From Antitrichia curtipendula (taxonomy: Eukaryota > Streptophyta > Bryopsida > Hypnales > Leucodontaceae), in contig OX579633.1 in NCBI GenBank assembly GCA_951230915.1, positions 7,352,145 to 7,416,144 on the forward strand: DNA of 64,000 nt. Reading direction: 5' to 3'. The translations under genes and the position numbers were made by a program. The notes beneath the pieces were generated by a model, which searched no databases, was not told where the DNA came from, and saw only the letters and a program-made list of their open reading frames with translations. Shown here one piece after another: positions 34,357 through 44,929 of the stretch (the stretch's first letter is position 1; each line of letters starts with the position of its first letter).

Positions 34357-35534
34357 TCTGAAGGACGTAGGAATTGATTGTCAGCTCCACTCCCCGCAAT
34401 ACTTATTACCCTAGTTCTATATATGTATCATAATACCTATGTTGGTATTATTTCAAGTGCTTGCGCCATAATGACTTAGTTCTACAGCCCAACAGGATGT
34501 TAGGAATCATGTTGGAAACACCAATGGCATGAAGCCATTCTCACGGGCCGATGTCCACTGATGACAGTTTGGTATATTCAAACCCGTAGCGCCGTCATGA
34601 CTAATTTATTATGAAAATGAATATCGTAAAGGCAGTTGCCGTTCTTAAGAGTTGGTCCCGCCACCAATTCGCGGTTTGAATATTCTGACACTTCAATTGA
34701 CGGTTGTCTGGAGGGAGGTCAAATTATGGAAGATTTACTAGTTAAGAGCCTACTTGCTTCTAATTACGTGTGCAGTAGTTCTAGCTGTTCATAGACTAAT
34801 TGCCTTTTTAATAATAATTTCAAGGACTACTCTTATAACCACTCATACTTCGAGAATCTAGTCTAATGAGACACTCTGTTGTTTGTGCAGGATCTATAGA
34901 TATGCCGCCGGTTCCAACTAGGGTTGTCCCTGTCACGTCCTGTCAGTCCGTCAGGATGTCCGGACGGACGTCAGGATTCAACCCCGGCGTCCGTCAGGAT
35001 CCAAAAAAAAAAAAAAAAATTTTTTTTTTTTTTTTTGTAGACAGTCTGTCCGTCCTGTGGACGGCTGGTCCGTCCCTGTGGATGGCCGGCCATCCAGGTC
35101 AACGGCTGGCCGTCCAGGTCAACGGACGGGCCGTCCTCGAAAAAAAAAAAAAAAAAAAAAAAAATTTTGATCCTGACGCAATTCTGACGCATCAGGACGC
35201 GTCCGGACTGACGCCGACGGACATCCGCACGTGAAAACCCCACGTCACGTCTGGATAGACAACCCTGGTTCCAACTGATTGCAGATCCAACAATGTCCTT
35301 TGTAACTAGGAACGGATACTATTTGAATGGAACGTGTACCACCAAATTCGGTTCAATAATACAATGCCTTCTTGTACTACTAAATGGTGGCATGTCTTTG
35401 GTTATTAAATGAAATGACTAAATTGATGTAGTCCTCAAGCACTACGTTTCTTATTCAAGGAATTCGGTAGCTACATTTTTCATTTCCTTGTTCTGCATGT
35501 CTGTTGTATTCCCTCCTTCAGATTTAGGATTGCC
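34357..35534. promoter_or_regulatory. divergent intergenic region between methyltransferase and transposase genes
   Basis: About 1.2 kb between the ATG at 34356 (-) and the ATG at 35535 (+). It should hold the promoters of both genes of the 14.1-kb element, perhaps a shared one. A 349-bp hAT-type MITE (34919-35267) has inserted into it. No convincing TATA box was singled out. Confidence 0.4.
34919..35267. mobile_element. hAT-type MITE, copy 1 (349 bp)
   Basis: The termini are TAGGGTTGTC and GACAACCCTG, flanked by a perfect 8-bp duplication GTTCCAAC (34911-34918 and 35268-35275). The interior is built of GTCCG/GGACGG repeats and long A and T runs. YAGGGTTG ends with an 8-bp duplication are typical of hAT-derived MITEs. 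A close relative lies at 38636-38943 and a remnant at 840-1205. Frames across it are not genes. Confidence 0.92.
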
Positions 35535-37699
35535 ATGTCTACTTTGGAGGATGCCATCCTCAATACGGTTCTAATTCGAGGAAATGGATTGACAGTGCCG
35601 ATTTCTTTTGGCGTAGAGGAGGATGGCCTCGCTAGAGTTATAGGTTCTCGTTTGGCTTCTAGGTTTCAGATTGTGGAAGGTACTTTGCATTTAGATTTGG
35701 ACATTATTGACCCAGTCTCGAGGCAAGTCACTCACATTGTAGCGCAGATGTCGTGTGACTCTCTTAACGGTGAGGTCTGGTCTTTGTCACCTGGAAACTA
35801 CCACGTGTATGGAATGAAGGTCAATGCAGTCGATTCTTCAGCGAGACGTTCTTCCACAACATCAGTAGTCACTCCAATGCTTCGGAATGTTAAATTAGAG
35901 CTTGGCGATGGTCCAGTCCTGCTTCTTAGTGATGATTGTGATAGTGATTGCATCCGTTCAAAGCTAGACTTCACTACTCCCAACCTTATAGGACCCACAC
36001 TCGTACATGCACCTTCTGTTCTTGAGTCTGGTTCCTCGCGTCACTTAGGTCCATCCACTTCCAAGCCTCCCTTGCCACATGCTGAAAGTATCGTCTCCTG
36101 CCTACGCCAGTTGAATACAACCAAGGGCGCTAGGTCAATTCTTAGCAAGTTAGATTACAATTCAATTACGATAGAGAAGGTAGAATATCTGCCCCCAGAT
36201 TTTAATGGTGATATTATCTTTGAGCTTCCTCCGATGCGGAAGTATCTGCTATCCACCAAGGATGGACAACTGCATGGCATGGATAAAAAGGATGACGGAC
36301 ACGCTTGGACTCGAACAGCTACTACGCATATTCAATCAGCATCTCAACTTTCTTTCAGATTGTCCAATTGCCTGGGACATCTACGATGCACGAATACCGC
36401 TTGTGAATATATAAGTCGGCCCAACCGTTTGTCTACGTCAAATGAAACTGAGTAGGACGGTCTTGCTTCCTCTGCCTTCGTTCCCGGATCTGATCCCCCT
36501 TCTAATTCTACCGTCGTCTGTGCCCTCTGCCTTGTTAAGCCTACTTGCCTAGATAGTTGCCTTGCTAAGATATATTACGTTTACGGCCCCAATCACATGA
36601 CCCATGCTTGTATTCATCTCGGATTCCATTCACATCCTGTGAAACAAGGAAATTATCGAGAGTCAGCTGCCAAACTTCGTAGTCTTATTGGTGAACATGT
36701 AGAAAAGATTCCATCAGCAACAAACTCTGCCATTGTCCTTGAGGCGAGTAATTAGGAGTACCTTGGCGAACTACTTTTATGTCCGGAAGGTGTGTCTCAA
36801 AAGACTCTAGCAATAGAAGAATTGATCCCTATCCTGGACAAATTTAAGCAAATGTCATCTCCCAGTATCAGAAACGAGGTAACCACTTTTCGATACCTCC
36901 GTCGTTTTGGAGTCCTTGATAGCATCACCAAACTGAGAGGGGTTAGCAACTGGGCCTTCATCCAGGAGAACAGGTTTCTGGGACAAGGCGCGGACTCTGA
37001 CAAGGTCTTCATTTTTAAGATGGCGGAGTTGGGCTTTGGAAGTGGAGTCGACTTGGTGAGGCGTATGCAACCCAGAGGTGATTTGGAAAACGCGTGGATG
37101 ATGTTCGACCATGTCAAACGGGTGAAGTCTTGGACCACAATGGCTTGTCACGTGTATGACTCCACATACTGCCGTGTCATGACGATTGCTGTTTGCGACA
37201 TGCAATCTGAAGATGTGGCAGCTCAACAAGTGTTTTGGAAAAATCTGAATGTTGTGTCTGCTAGGCATAATGTTACTAATCCAAATTTCAAAGGGTTCAT
37301 GGCTGACAGTGCACAGGCAAACTGGAATGCGGTACGTATTGTGTACGATTCTGGTGACTCAGCAATCCATATGATCAACCGCGAGAGGACTTGCCTTTTT
37401 CATTGGATGCAATCACTGGAGAAACACACCAAGGCAGATATCAGAGCAGACCTACAGGATCAACATCGACGCCTTGGTAAACAATACAAGAACTTGGTAT
37501 CATTGGAAGAAGCTCAAAGTAGGTATTTGGCCATCCGTGCATGGTGGTTATCATCTGGCGCTTCAACTGATGAAGGACTTCCAAGACTCGACTTATGGCT
37601 AGCATTCTGGCATTTTTGTTACCGTCAGTGGGGAGGATTCATGGAATTGGTAAGTGCGGCCTTCACTCGTTTCTTCTCTTGCTTTTGCACACTGTGCAC

Positions 37700-37735
37700 T
37701 CAGGATGCCGATATCGGCACTACTCCTCAATAGTG
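37700..37735. repeat. ATGCCGATATCGGCAC hairpin in the transposase intron
   Basis: The intron 37650-37812 contains ATGCCGATATCGGCACTA followed by CTCCTCAATAGTGC. The same palindromic core is found in introns of the neighbouring ParB/methyltransferase gene (30545-30625 and 31840-32215). Confidence 0.55.
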
Positions 37736-38635
37736 CTAGTTCTTTAGTCTCTTCCTTTCTATTCACCAAATGCTTTGTGTTCATATTCCTTGTTTCAACA
37801 CTCATCATGTAGGATTGCGTGCAGGACCTGTCACCAACCAAATTGGCAGAGATGCCCTCATGTAATTTGGCGGAGTCAATTCACAACAAGTGGCTGCAAC
37901 AGTCTGGCAAAAGAGGCAGTGACTTGTATGTTGCTTATGTCGATGACATGGTCAGAGCATTCATGCAGGTTGTTGCCTACTATCAATTCCTAAAGGGTAA
38001 AAAGCCAAGTATTAGTCTGTAAAAAGAAGAACTTCGTCTTCGTGCTGTTCAACGCACTGCTCAACGATCCGGAAATTCAAAGGTTCTTCATGCCGCTTTT
38101 GCCAATATGCCTGGTGCTGACGTCTTCTACACACGTGATCCTCATCTAGAAGGGGAAGAAATTTTTATTTCCTTGAAGAGAAAGGCAGATCTTCTTCCGG
38201 GATCAGAATTCGACTCGCACCGCCCTGACAAGATTAGTGTCTCCCGCCCAAGACGCAAGGCCCAACGGCTCAATCCGGAGATTGTTGATCTCACTGCTAA
38301 GGAACCTCAGTCAGAATTCGAACTTCGACCAGGAGAAGGCACTATCCCCCACTGAAGTCACCATTGACTCATTCTCCAATACAGCATGTCAAATCAGTTC
38401 AGGAGACCGTTTGCAATGAGCGGCAGTGGCATATTGCAAGACTCCCGAGGACGTCTGCGAAAGCTTGCTTTGCTCTGCAGGCCAAGACTAAAAAGAAATG
38501 CGTGGCAAGGATTGTGTAGGACAATCGAAGTACACATGCCCCAACTTACACCGGCTTGATGGACAATTACAAGAAGGTCAGTTTGGAAAATATGCAGTTT
38601 TTTTCTGCAATGATGACATCAATCGCTGTGTCAAT

Positions 38636-38943
38636 CAGGGTTGTCCCCGTCATGTCATGTCCGTCCGTCAGGATGTCCGGATGGACGTCAGGATTCAACC
38701 CCGGCGTCCGTCAGGATAAAAAAAAAAAAAAAAATTTGTGGACGGCTGGTCGTCCCTATCGAGGGCAGGCCGTCCCTGTGGACGGATAGGCCATCCAGGT
38801 CGACGGACAGGCCGTCCTCGAAAAAAAAAAAAAAAAAAAATTTTGATCCTGACGCAATTTTGGCGCGTCAGGACGCATCCGGACTGACGTTGACGGACAT
38901 CCGGACGTGAAAACCCCACATCACGTCCAGATAGACAACCCTA
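38636..38943. mobile_element. hAT-type MITE, copy 2 (308 bp)
   Basis: The termini are CAGGGTTGTC and GACAACCCTA, with a perfect 8-bp duplication GTGTCAAT at 38628-38635 and 38944-38951. It resembles the MITE at 34919-35267 over its whole length; copy 1 has an extra T-run segment. It is inserted in the coding sequence of the SWIM transposase between the DDE core and the SWIM finger, which alone would inactivate the gene. Confidence 0.93.
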
Positions 38944-39587
38944 GTGTCAATGGAACTCAGCGGAAATGGGTAGTTTCTAAACCTATCGTTCCTGATGTTT
39001 GGCCTGTTAAAATGGGCACAAACTTGACAAGGAAAGAGATTCTAACTCTCGAAAATGCCGGATTTAACTTCATGGAGCGCGTGGAGCTATCCCCTCGAAA
39101 GTTGTTTGCAGAAGGGATTTTCGTAAACCTCAGCGACTATCCTTCTCCTCCAAATCCTTCAGATCACCCCACCAAGCGATACGGGAAAAACATTCGAAGG
39201 AACCCTACCGCTCCAACAACGAAGCACCACAACAACTGCGCCTCTGCTTTGTCTATTGTTGGGGAGATCTGCAGTATTCTGATGGTTCCTCCTCCAGCTC
39301 TCGACTGCATTGTTACATTAGAGTCTAGAAATATTTCTAAGGTCTCTAGGTATTTGCTGACTATTGGTCAATTCCCAAGCTGCGACTGCCCATCATTCAA
39401 AGACATGTCACAAAAGTCACTTGGCAAGCGAGGAGCATGGACGTATTGTAAGCACTTGTACTACATATTCGTCATAGTTTGTAAGTTAGATCTCGAGGTA
39501 CATATCTTTACGCACGCTCCTAGTTTCAACTGGAATGACGTAAAACAGGTTCTACAGATTCTGCTACTTAAACACTACGGTGCATAG

Positions 39588-40481
39588 TGAGTATGAATAG
39601 TCCTATTATCACAATGTGATCCTCTCCCCTACTTTAAAGAGAAGGCGGTGAGACTTGAAGGACCACCGCCAGAGTTTCTGCACAAGGAGTTGTTGTTTTA
39701 AACTTGCTCCATAATCAAATCTAGTAGAAGTTCTTGGAGTATTTCCAACTAATCATGTAAGTGCATGACATGAATTTCTACCCTATTCATTAAATGTCTG
39801 TCTCATATCTAAGCCTTCCTCGTTTTCTGAATCCCTAAACACATTTCCGCTGTTGCGGCGGACTACGTCTATCTTCCAAGTGTTTCGGAATCATCCTAAA
39901 CAACAAACCCACCATGTCTTCGCACCGTAAATTGTTTGCTTCTGCCTTCTAAACCCTACCCATAAGCTAAACCACACAAAAATCTGCTCGTCTACCACCA
40001 CGGTAGGTGCTCTTCCTCACTCTTTCGCGCCCATTCTCCATCATGTACTCTCCCTAACTCTTGCAATCTCCTAAACAATATCTCCTCACTCCCACTCGGC
40101 TTCCCTTCTACTCTTCTTCTTGCTTCAATCCAGAACCATAGATATCATATCTTCTCACCTCTTACAATCCTTATCAGCACGGTTATAGGACCTTGTTTCC
40201 GATACTTGCGTCTGTCATCTTCTTGATGGTATGTGTACTGACAAAATAAAACCCCTCTGCACTACATTCCTGCAATTCATTCCACGGTCATAGGTCTGTC
40301 ATTATTAAAGATTTTAAAAGTATTCACCCTTAAAATGTTCTATGACTTTTACTTTATCGCTCGCATTCCAAAAATTAACTACCTTTTAACGCTCTATGCT
40401 CGCAAATCTACGCTCTATGCTCGCAAATCTAAGCTCTACGCTCTATGCTCGCATCTCTACGCACGCAAAATAGCAATCCCC
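39588..40481. repeat. right subterminal and terminal region of the 14.1-kb element
   Basis: Non-coding after the transposase stop. Contains CACGGTTATAGG and CCACGGTCATAGG (about 40180 and 40284), then at 40390-40460 repeated CGCTCTATGCTCGCAAATCT units, and ends in CGCACGCAAAATAGCAATCCCC, the right terminal inverted repeat. Confidence 0.65.
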
Positions 40482-42276
40482 CTCCAGTGGGTGTTCCAAC
40501 AAACGCAATTTCCTACACTCATCAAAGCACAAGATGAGGGCCAGCTGCTATGTGTTGAGGGTGTAGGAAACTTTAGAGTAGAATGGCATTTGTCAACAGA
40601 TATGAAGACAATCAAAATGTTTGTATGGGCTGAAGCATGGAGCCAATGCCGTTCATTCCTGCATTTACTGTAACCAATAGCGGACCAAATCAGTGGTGGG
40701 AACAATGGCAGAAGCTACTTCGGAGGCTAGGAGAAGGAAACATACATGGCATGGAGGTCTATTTGCTGGCAATGTCACATCTAAACCAATGTCCATTGAT
40801 GGAGAATCACGATGGAAACCAATTCTACCGATACCTCTTGAGAGGGTACATATTTGCACATTACATGCCTTAACGAGGATGATTTAGAAGATTCTTCACT
40901 TGCACTTCATGTTCATTTGGAACATGGAGAATGAGGCCCGTCAACAAGTTGCCATAGAAAATATGGAGAAGACGTTGTCAGCAGCTGGACTTCACGGTGG
41001 CAACGTCCGCATAATGAAGGACACAACGCTCAGTGGCGTTTCCAACAGTATTCCCATCAAACCCTCCTTTAGTGGCGTTATTGCAGCTAGGATGTTCCAA
41101 CTATCAACTTGGTCAAGGCAAGATCGAGTATGGAAGGACGTCTTGCGCTTAGAAAACAACACACTCAATCAAGGTAGACAATATTTGGACAGGGTAGAAA
41201 TGTGGAAGGCGTTGGAAACAATCTTTACCTATTTGGTGGGCCTATCCTTGAATCAAGAGCAAATCGACACCTTCAAGGGGAAAATTGAGAGTTGGGGGCG
41301 CCTTTACGTGAAGTGCTTCGGGGAAGACCATGTCACTCATTATATGGTAAGTTTAGGGTTTAGGGACGTTGCCAACATCCTTGCTAGTGCTACCAAAATG
41401 ATGTATGTCCTATTTGGAAAGTGCCTAAGTAACGTGTTTAGGGTGTGATGGATTTGGATGTTGTGCGAGTATGTGTGACTAATTTATTTTATTATTGTCT
41501 TGCAGCATAACCTTGTGCGGCATGGTCCTTGGTATGTGGAAACATACGGGAGCCTAGCTGTTTGGAACAACCAAGGTATGGAAAAATCACATCATGCAGC
41601 TAAGTCTGCTAATCAGCATCACACTCAACATGGTGGCACTAAAGATAAAACAAGTGCCATCGTTCAGCAGTACCAACATTGGTACAGAAATGTACAACAC
41701 AAATTTGCAAAGCAAAAACGAGTGCGGGACGCATGCAACATGAGAGACGTAGAAGCTGATGCTAACATGGCGGCAATGCTGCACAAGAAGAGGATGGCCT
41801 ATAATGCTTCGAATGCGATGGATGCAGCTAGGAGGTGGAGGGAAGATAGAAAGCGAGTAGGCAAAGCTTGGGTGAGAGCACTTGAAACTGAGGTTGTGGA
41901 AGATAGTGCCACTGATGTGGCGAACCTAAACACGAATGATGTTGGCAACGTGGAGAGTTCTGACGAATAACGACGCGATTTACCAACGATTTAGGGACCT
42001 GGCTGTATTGCTAGACTTACTTAAAACCAACATACATTTGTATAGGCACGTAAGAGCAACAGAAAAGAAGATACATCAGTGGCATTTACAATAAAGTTTG
42101 GGTTTTAGGTGCTTAAGACTTCACATGTTCACAACTTTGCATGACCCAAAAATGGATACCAAGTTCTTAGCAACTACATGTACAAGTAGAACACAAGTAC
42201 AACTGTCAAGTACTATGTACTAATCCTTGCCATACAGTGCTATCTGGAAATAATCATCCCGTGTCTCTTCCAAAAT

Positions 42277-44169
42277 TTAGGACATTGTAGAAGGATTCTT
42301 GTTGATGGAAATCACCCCATCTTGTCCAACAGTAACATTAAAATCACATAGTGCCACAGGGGTGGAAACGCTCTGTGATGAGGCTGACGCGCCATCTGGA
42401 AGTAGGCAAAAGTTGGCACACGTTGGTGAATTCAGTGATATAGCAATGGTGGTTGAAACTGTCGGCAAGCTTCCCGTTGTTGGTATCCGACTGGGGCCCG
42501 GTTCCACATTTCCGCCTTCAATTGTGGACGATGGAATTGTCCCTCCACTTCTTAGCGTAGCGCTATTCTCCCCCATCATCACATCTTCACTGTCCTTGTG
42601 GACCACGATATCTTGAACAATTGCCTTATTGGCTGCAAGACATTTATTGGACACTTAGGATTTAGGACAAATCAACAGCAAAACATAGAAGCAAGCAAAC
42701 GGTAATGTTATTCAAATCAACTCATCTAAATTTGCCACAGCTTCTGCCTCCAACCTTGTAGTCATGTTGGAAACGTCCTCCTCCATGCGGGGTGTAAGAG
42801 GATACCCAAACTGAGCCATCTAAGCTCCACTGAACTTTTCCTCGCAATGTGGGCAACTGTGTTTATGCTCGGCCAACAACATGCTGATGCACACTGGGTG
42901 AAATTTACAACCACAAGATGCAATGATCACAGCACGCGCTACAAATCCGTGTTTCATACAGCTCGCACACAACTTGGGTTCTGTTCTCCACATGGGAGGG
43001 ACAGACTTGCCTGTTGGGTACACGAATGGAGCCTACGGTCGCAGCACCAAAGAAGCTCTTTTCACCTTCCGTAACTTCTCCTTGGCTGTCGCAACAGCAT
43101 TGTTGGAGTAGTTGACAGACCTTAAAGATAGAACCAGCTGCTCACCTTCAATAGCTTGTATTGATGCTTCTGCCTTGTCTTTTGTGTCCGCCATTTTGAT
43201 CAATTTCTCCAACATCTCCCTAGTGGCCACCAACTTCTCCGTTGACAACGCCTGGTTGCCTTCGCGTTTCAGCTCCAGTGCCGCAGCCATCATGGTGCCA
43301 TACTGCTCCTGCAATTCTTCTTGGTCTTGGCCACAAGTAGCAAGTGCCTCCTTTGATTCCATCAATGCCAACAAGAGGTTATCGTGTGCACTTAATGCTT
43401 GATCACGAAGCTTGATGAAATCGTGCAATTCTGATTCCGCATGCGCTACTGTGTTGGAACCTTTATGGGCACGCAAATTTTTTGTCGAGCTTCTGTTGCT
43501 AGCAGAAGTCGCGGTGTAACTATGGGCGATGGTGCACAAGGTGGCAAGTTGCTCTCGGATTGCCACAGGTCCCAATTTGTGGCGGTTGTGCTTCTTTTGA
43601 TCCATTTGCGTGTTGCGCCTCTTAATTGCCTCTGCCACCCAATCGACCTCAAGTTTGTGCACAAATGTGGCGAAGCAAGCTCGTAAGAACCTCAAAGAGA
43701 ATGCTTCGTTGTCAGGCTGGCCTCCTTACACGAGCCTGTGCTGTTCCCAGAACTGTGCCGCTTGCTCGTTGTCAACACACAAGTTCATTGGAAACCAATA
43801 CGGATCTAACCGTGTCTTCTATTTTAATAAGATCTCGTTGTCAGTAACTGGCGTGTGCTGCAACACCTGGTCTACTTGAATGCTGCGGGGGCATAGCCCC
43901 ACGACAATGGTGAAGAACCGCGCGTCGTATACACCATGATGACCTTGGAGCACGGGAGCAACAGCGACCAGCTGGTGCTTGAGGTCTTCCGGAATTCCAT
44001 CCATTGGAATTGGCTCCTGGAATTCATCGTCCACAAGTCCTGCATGGCTATGCAAAGGGTCATCCTCTACGCTCTCGACTGATTGTATATTTACAGAGTC
44101 GGGGGATATTCCTGGGTCCCGCCCTTTCCTCCTGTTGAGAACACAAGCACGATGGGGTTGTCTCCCCAT
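42277..44169 (-). pseudogene. coiled-coil RING-finger protein gene, decayed copy
   Basis: A single frame runs from ATG at 44169 to the stop at 42820, broken by TAG 43819-43821, TAA 43726-43728 and TAG 43033-43035. A second exon, 42650-42277, is preceded by TCTTGCAG. The N-terminal block IPEDLKHQLVAVAPVLQG...YDARFFTIVVGLC, the central coiled coil and the C-terminal finger all match the copy at 45416-47481. The finger is CASC ... CGCKFHPVC ... CPHC, a C-x2-C / C-x-C-x2-H-x2-C / C-x2-C arrangement like a compact RING domain. RING proteins usually act as E3 ubiquitin ligases; for this family that is inference. It converges with the host transposase gene, 306 bases apart, so the two may belong to one element. 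Confidence 0.65.
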
Positions 44170-44462
44170 GTTGTATGTACGTATATCCGATGTGACTGAA
44201 TACGTTCAGCACTAAACTACATGAGTTGTTGCTAAGCCCAAACTCGAAGAAGAAAACATTGAGATGAAACCAGAATGGTTGGAACAATGTGCCTCATTCT
44301 CAATAGTGGGCTTGAGCATGGTAATCATGAAACTGTGAATTGGACCCAACAATAAATGCATGACTTGCATTGGGCCTCAAATTGTTTTAAATGGGGCCAT
44401 TTGTTTAATAAATGAACCTCTCAATGTACATTTGATCATACGGTCACACGGCTTTTTTAAAA

Positions 44463-44925
44463 CCGGCTTCTTCTTTGGGATTGTATCATTGGGTGTGCCA
44501 AGCACTTGCACACTCAATGATACATTTTTTTTTTTAATTTCGGGACTTTCCCAATTTAATGATACATTTTTTTGTTTCCGGTTTCTTCTTTGGGATTGTA
44601 TCATTGGGTGTGCCAAGCACTTGCACACTCAATGATACATTTTTTTTTTTCAATTTCGGGACTTTCCCAATTTAATGATACATTTTTTTTTGTTTCCGGT
44701 TTCTTCTTTGGGATTGTATCATTGGGTGTGCCAAGCACTTGAACACTCAATGATACATTTTTTTTTTTAATTTCGGGACTTTCCCAACTTAATGATACAT
44801 TTTTTTTGTAGACCTTGTCTTCTTTGGGATTGTATCATTGGGTGTGCCAAGCACTTGCACACTCAATCATACATTTTTTTTTTAAATTTCGGGACTTTCC
44901 CAACTTAATGATACATTTTTTTTGC
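44463..44925. repeat. four tandem ~118-bp units, each with a hairpin
   Basis: Units start TTCTTCTTTGGGATTGTATC at about 44468, 44583, 44701 and 44819. Each contains TGTATCATTGGGTGTG, an 11-base loop, then CACACTCAATGATACA, an inverted repeat of 16 bases with one mismatch. This is followed by a T-run, ATTTCGGGACTTTCCCAA and a third ATGATACA. The array lies in the 1.25-kb gap between the two divergent RING-finger genes. Confidence 0.9.
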
Positions 44926-44929
44926 CACC

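Larger units (their letters stand above)
35535..39587 (+). pseudogene. Mutator-like transposase with SWIM finger, of the 14.1-kb element
   Basis: One frame from ATG at 35535 with TAG at 36453-36455 and 36753-36755, intron 37650-37812 (or to 37824), then 37813 onward with TAA 38020-38022, TGA 38353-38355, a TAG and frameshift before 38620, and a MITE at 38636-38943. Order of parts: a novel N-terminal domain; zinc-binding CLGHLRCTNTACEYISR and CALC...CLDSC; the DDE core with Asp in MMFDHVKRVKSWTTMACHVY, Asp in FKGFMADSAQANWNAVR and the C-x2-H of RTCLFHW, as in Mutator transposases; NLAESIHNKWLQQSG; and SWIM finger C-x-C-xn-C-x-H (CDCPSF ... YCKHLYY). Removing the MITE and one GTGTCAAT restores the frame (DDINRCVNGTQRKW). 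Confidence 0.75.
26383..40481. mobile_element. 14.1-kb TIR element with SWIM transposase and ParB/methyltransferase genes
   Basis: The left end is GGGGACGATGCTATTTTGCG and the right end is the reverse complement of GGGGATTGCTATTTTGCG, followed inward by degenerate GAGCATAGAGCG repeats. The flanking duplication is CTCCAATG (26375-26382) and CTCCAGTG (40482-40489), 8 bp, or 9 bp if one more C is counted. Removing the insert restores the host reading frame. Inside are two divergent genes: ParB/methyltransferase (27553-34356, -) and Mutator-like SWIM transposase (35535-39587, +), separated by about 1.2 kb that holds a 349-bp MITE. An 8-9 bp duplication fits Mutator-type transposition. Both genes carry stops, so this copy is non-autonomous today. 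Confidence 0.8.
24322..41970 (+). pseudogene. DDE-like transposase gene interrupted by the 14.1-kb element
   Basis: Exon 1 runs 24322-25512 with in-frame TAG at 24685-24687 and TGA at about 24889. Exon 2 is 25811-26042 and exon 3 starts at 26145. Exon 3 is split at 26382 by the 14.1-kb element and resumes at 40490, where codons join in frame (...VLQ-WVFQQTQ...), to 41346. Exon 4 is 41506-41970, ending NVGNVESSDE. Exon 1 encodes a long coiled coil, then GVSQRGYGEIYKSIKG. Candidate catalytic residues are Asp in VLKMDEAEIL, Asp in HLSTDMKTIKM just before a Cys-x2-Cys pair (HSCIYC, reached by a frameshift near 40630), and Glu in NQGMEKSHHAAK followed by HTQHGG. This spacing resembles DDE transposase-like proteins widespread in eukaryotic repeats; the superfamily was not identified. 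Confidence 0.65.

Noticed and set aside
34866..35243. Open frames of 122 and 90 codons
   Set aside because: They run through the hAT-type MITE with its A/T runs and encode poly-Phe/Lys stretches.
34911..35275. Mutator-type MITE with a 10-bp duplication
   Set aside because: Shifting the borders by one base gives YAGGGTTGTC ends and perfect 8-bp duplications in both copies, the hAT pattern; the 10-bp reading fails for the second copy.
36453..36755. Programmed stop readthrough or a variant genetic code in the SWIM transposase
   Set aside because: Other genes here stop at TAG, TAA and TGA alike, and the older copy and other families carry stops at unrelated places; decay explains it better.
44463..44925. 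CRISPR-like array (four regular units)
   Set aside because: Units are contiguous without unique spacers and the genome is clearly eukaryotic; it is a tandem repeat.
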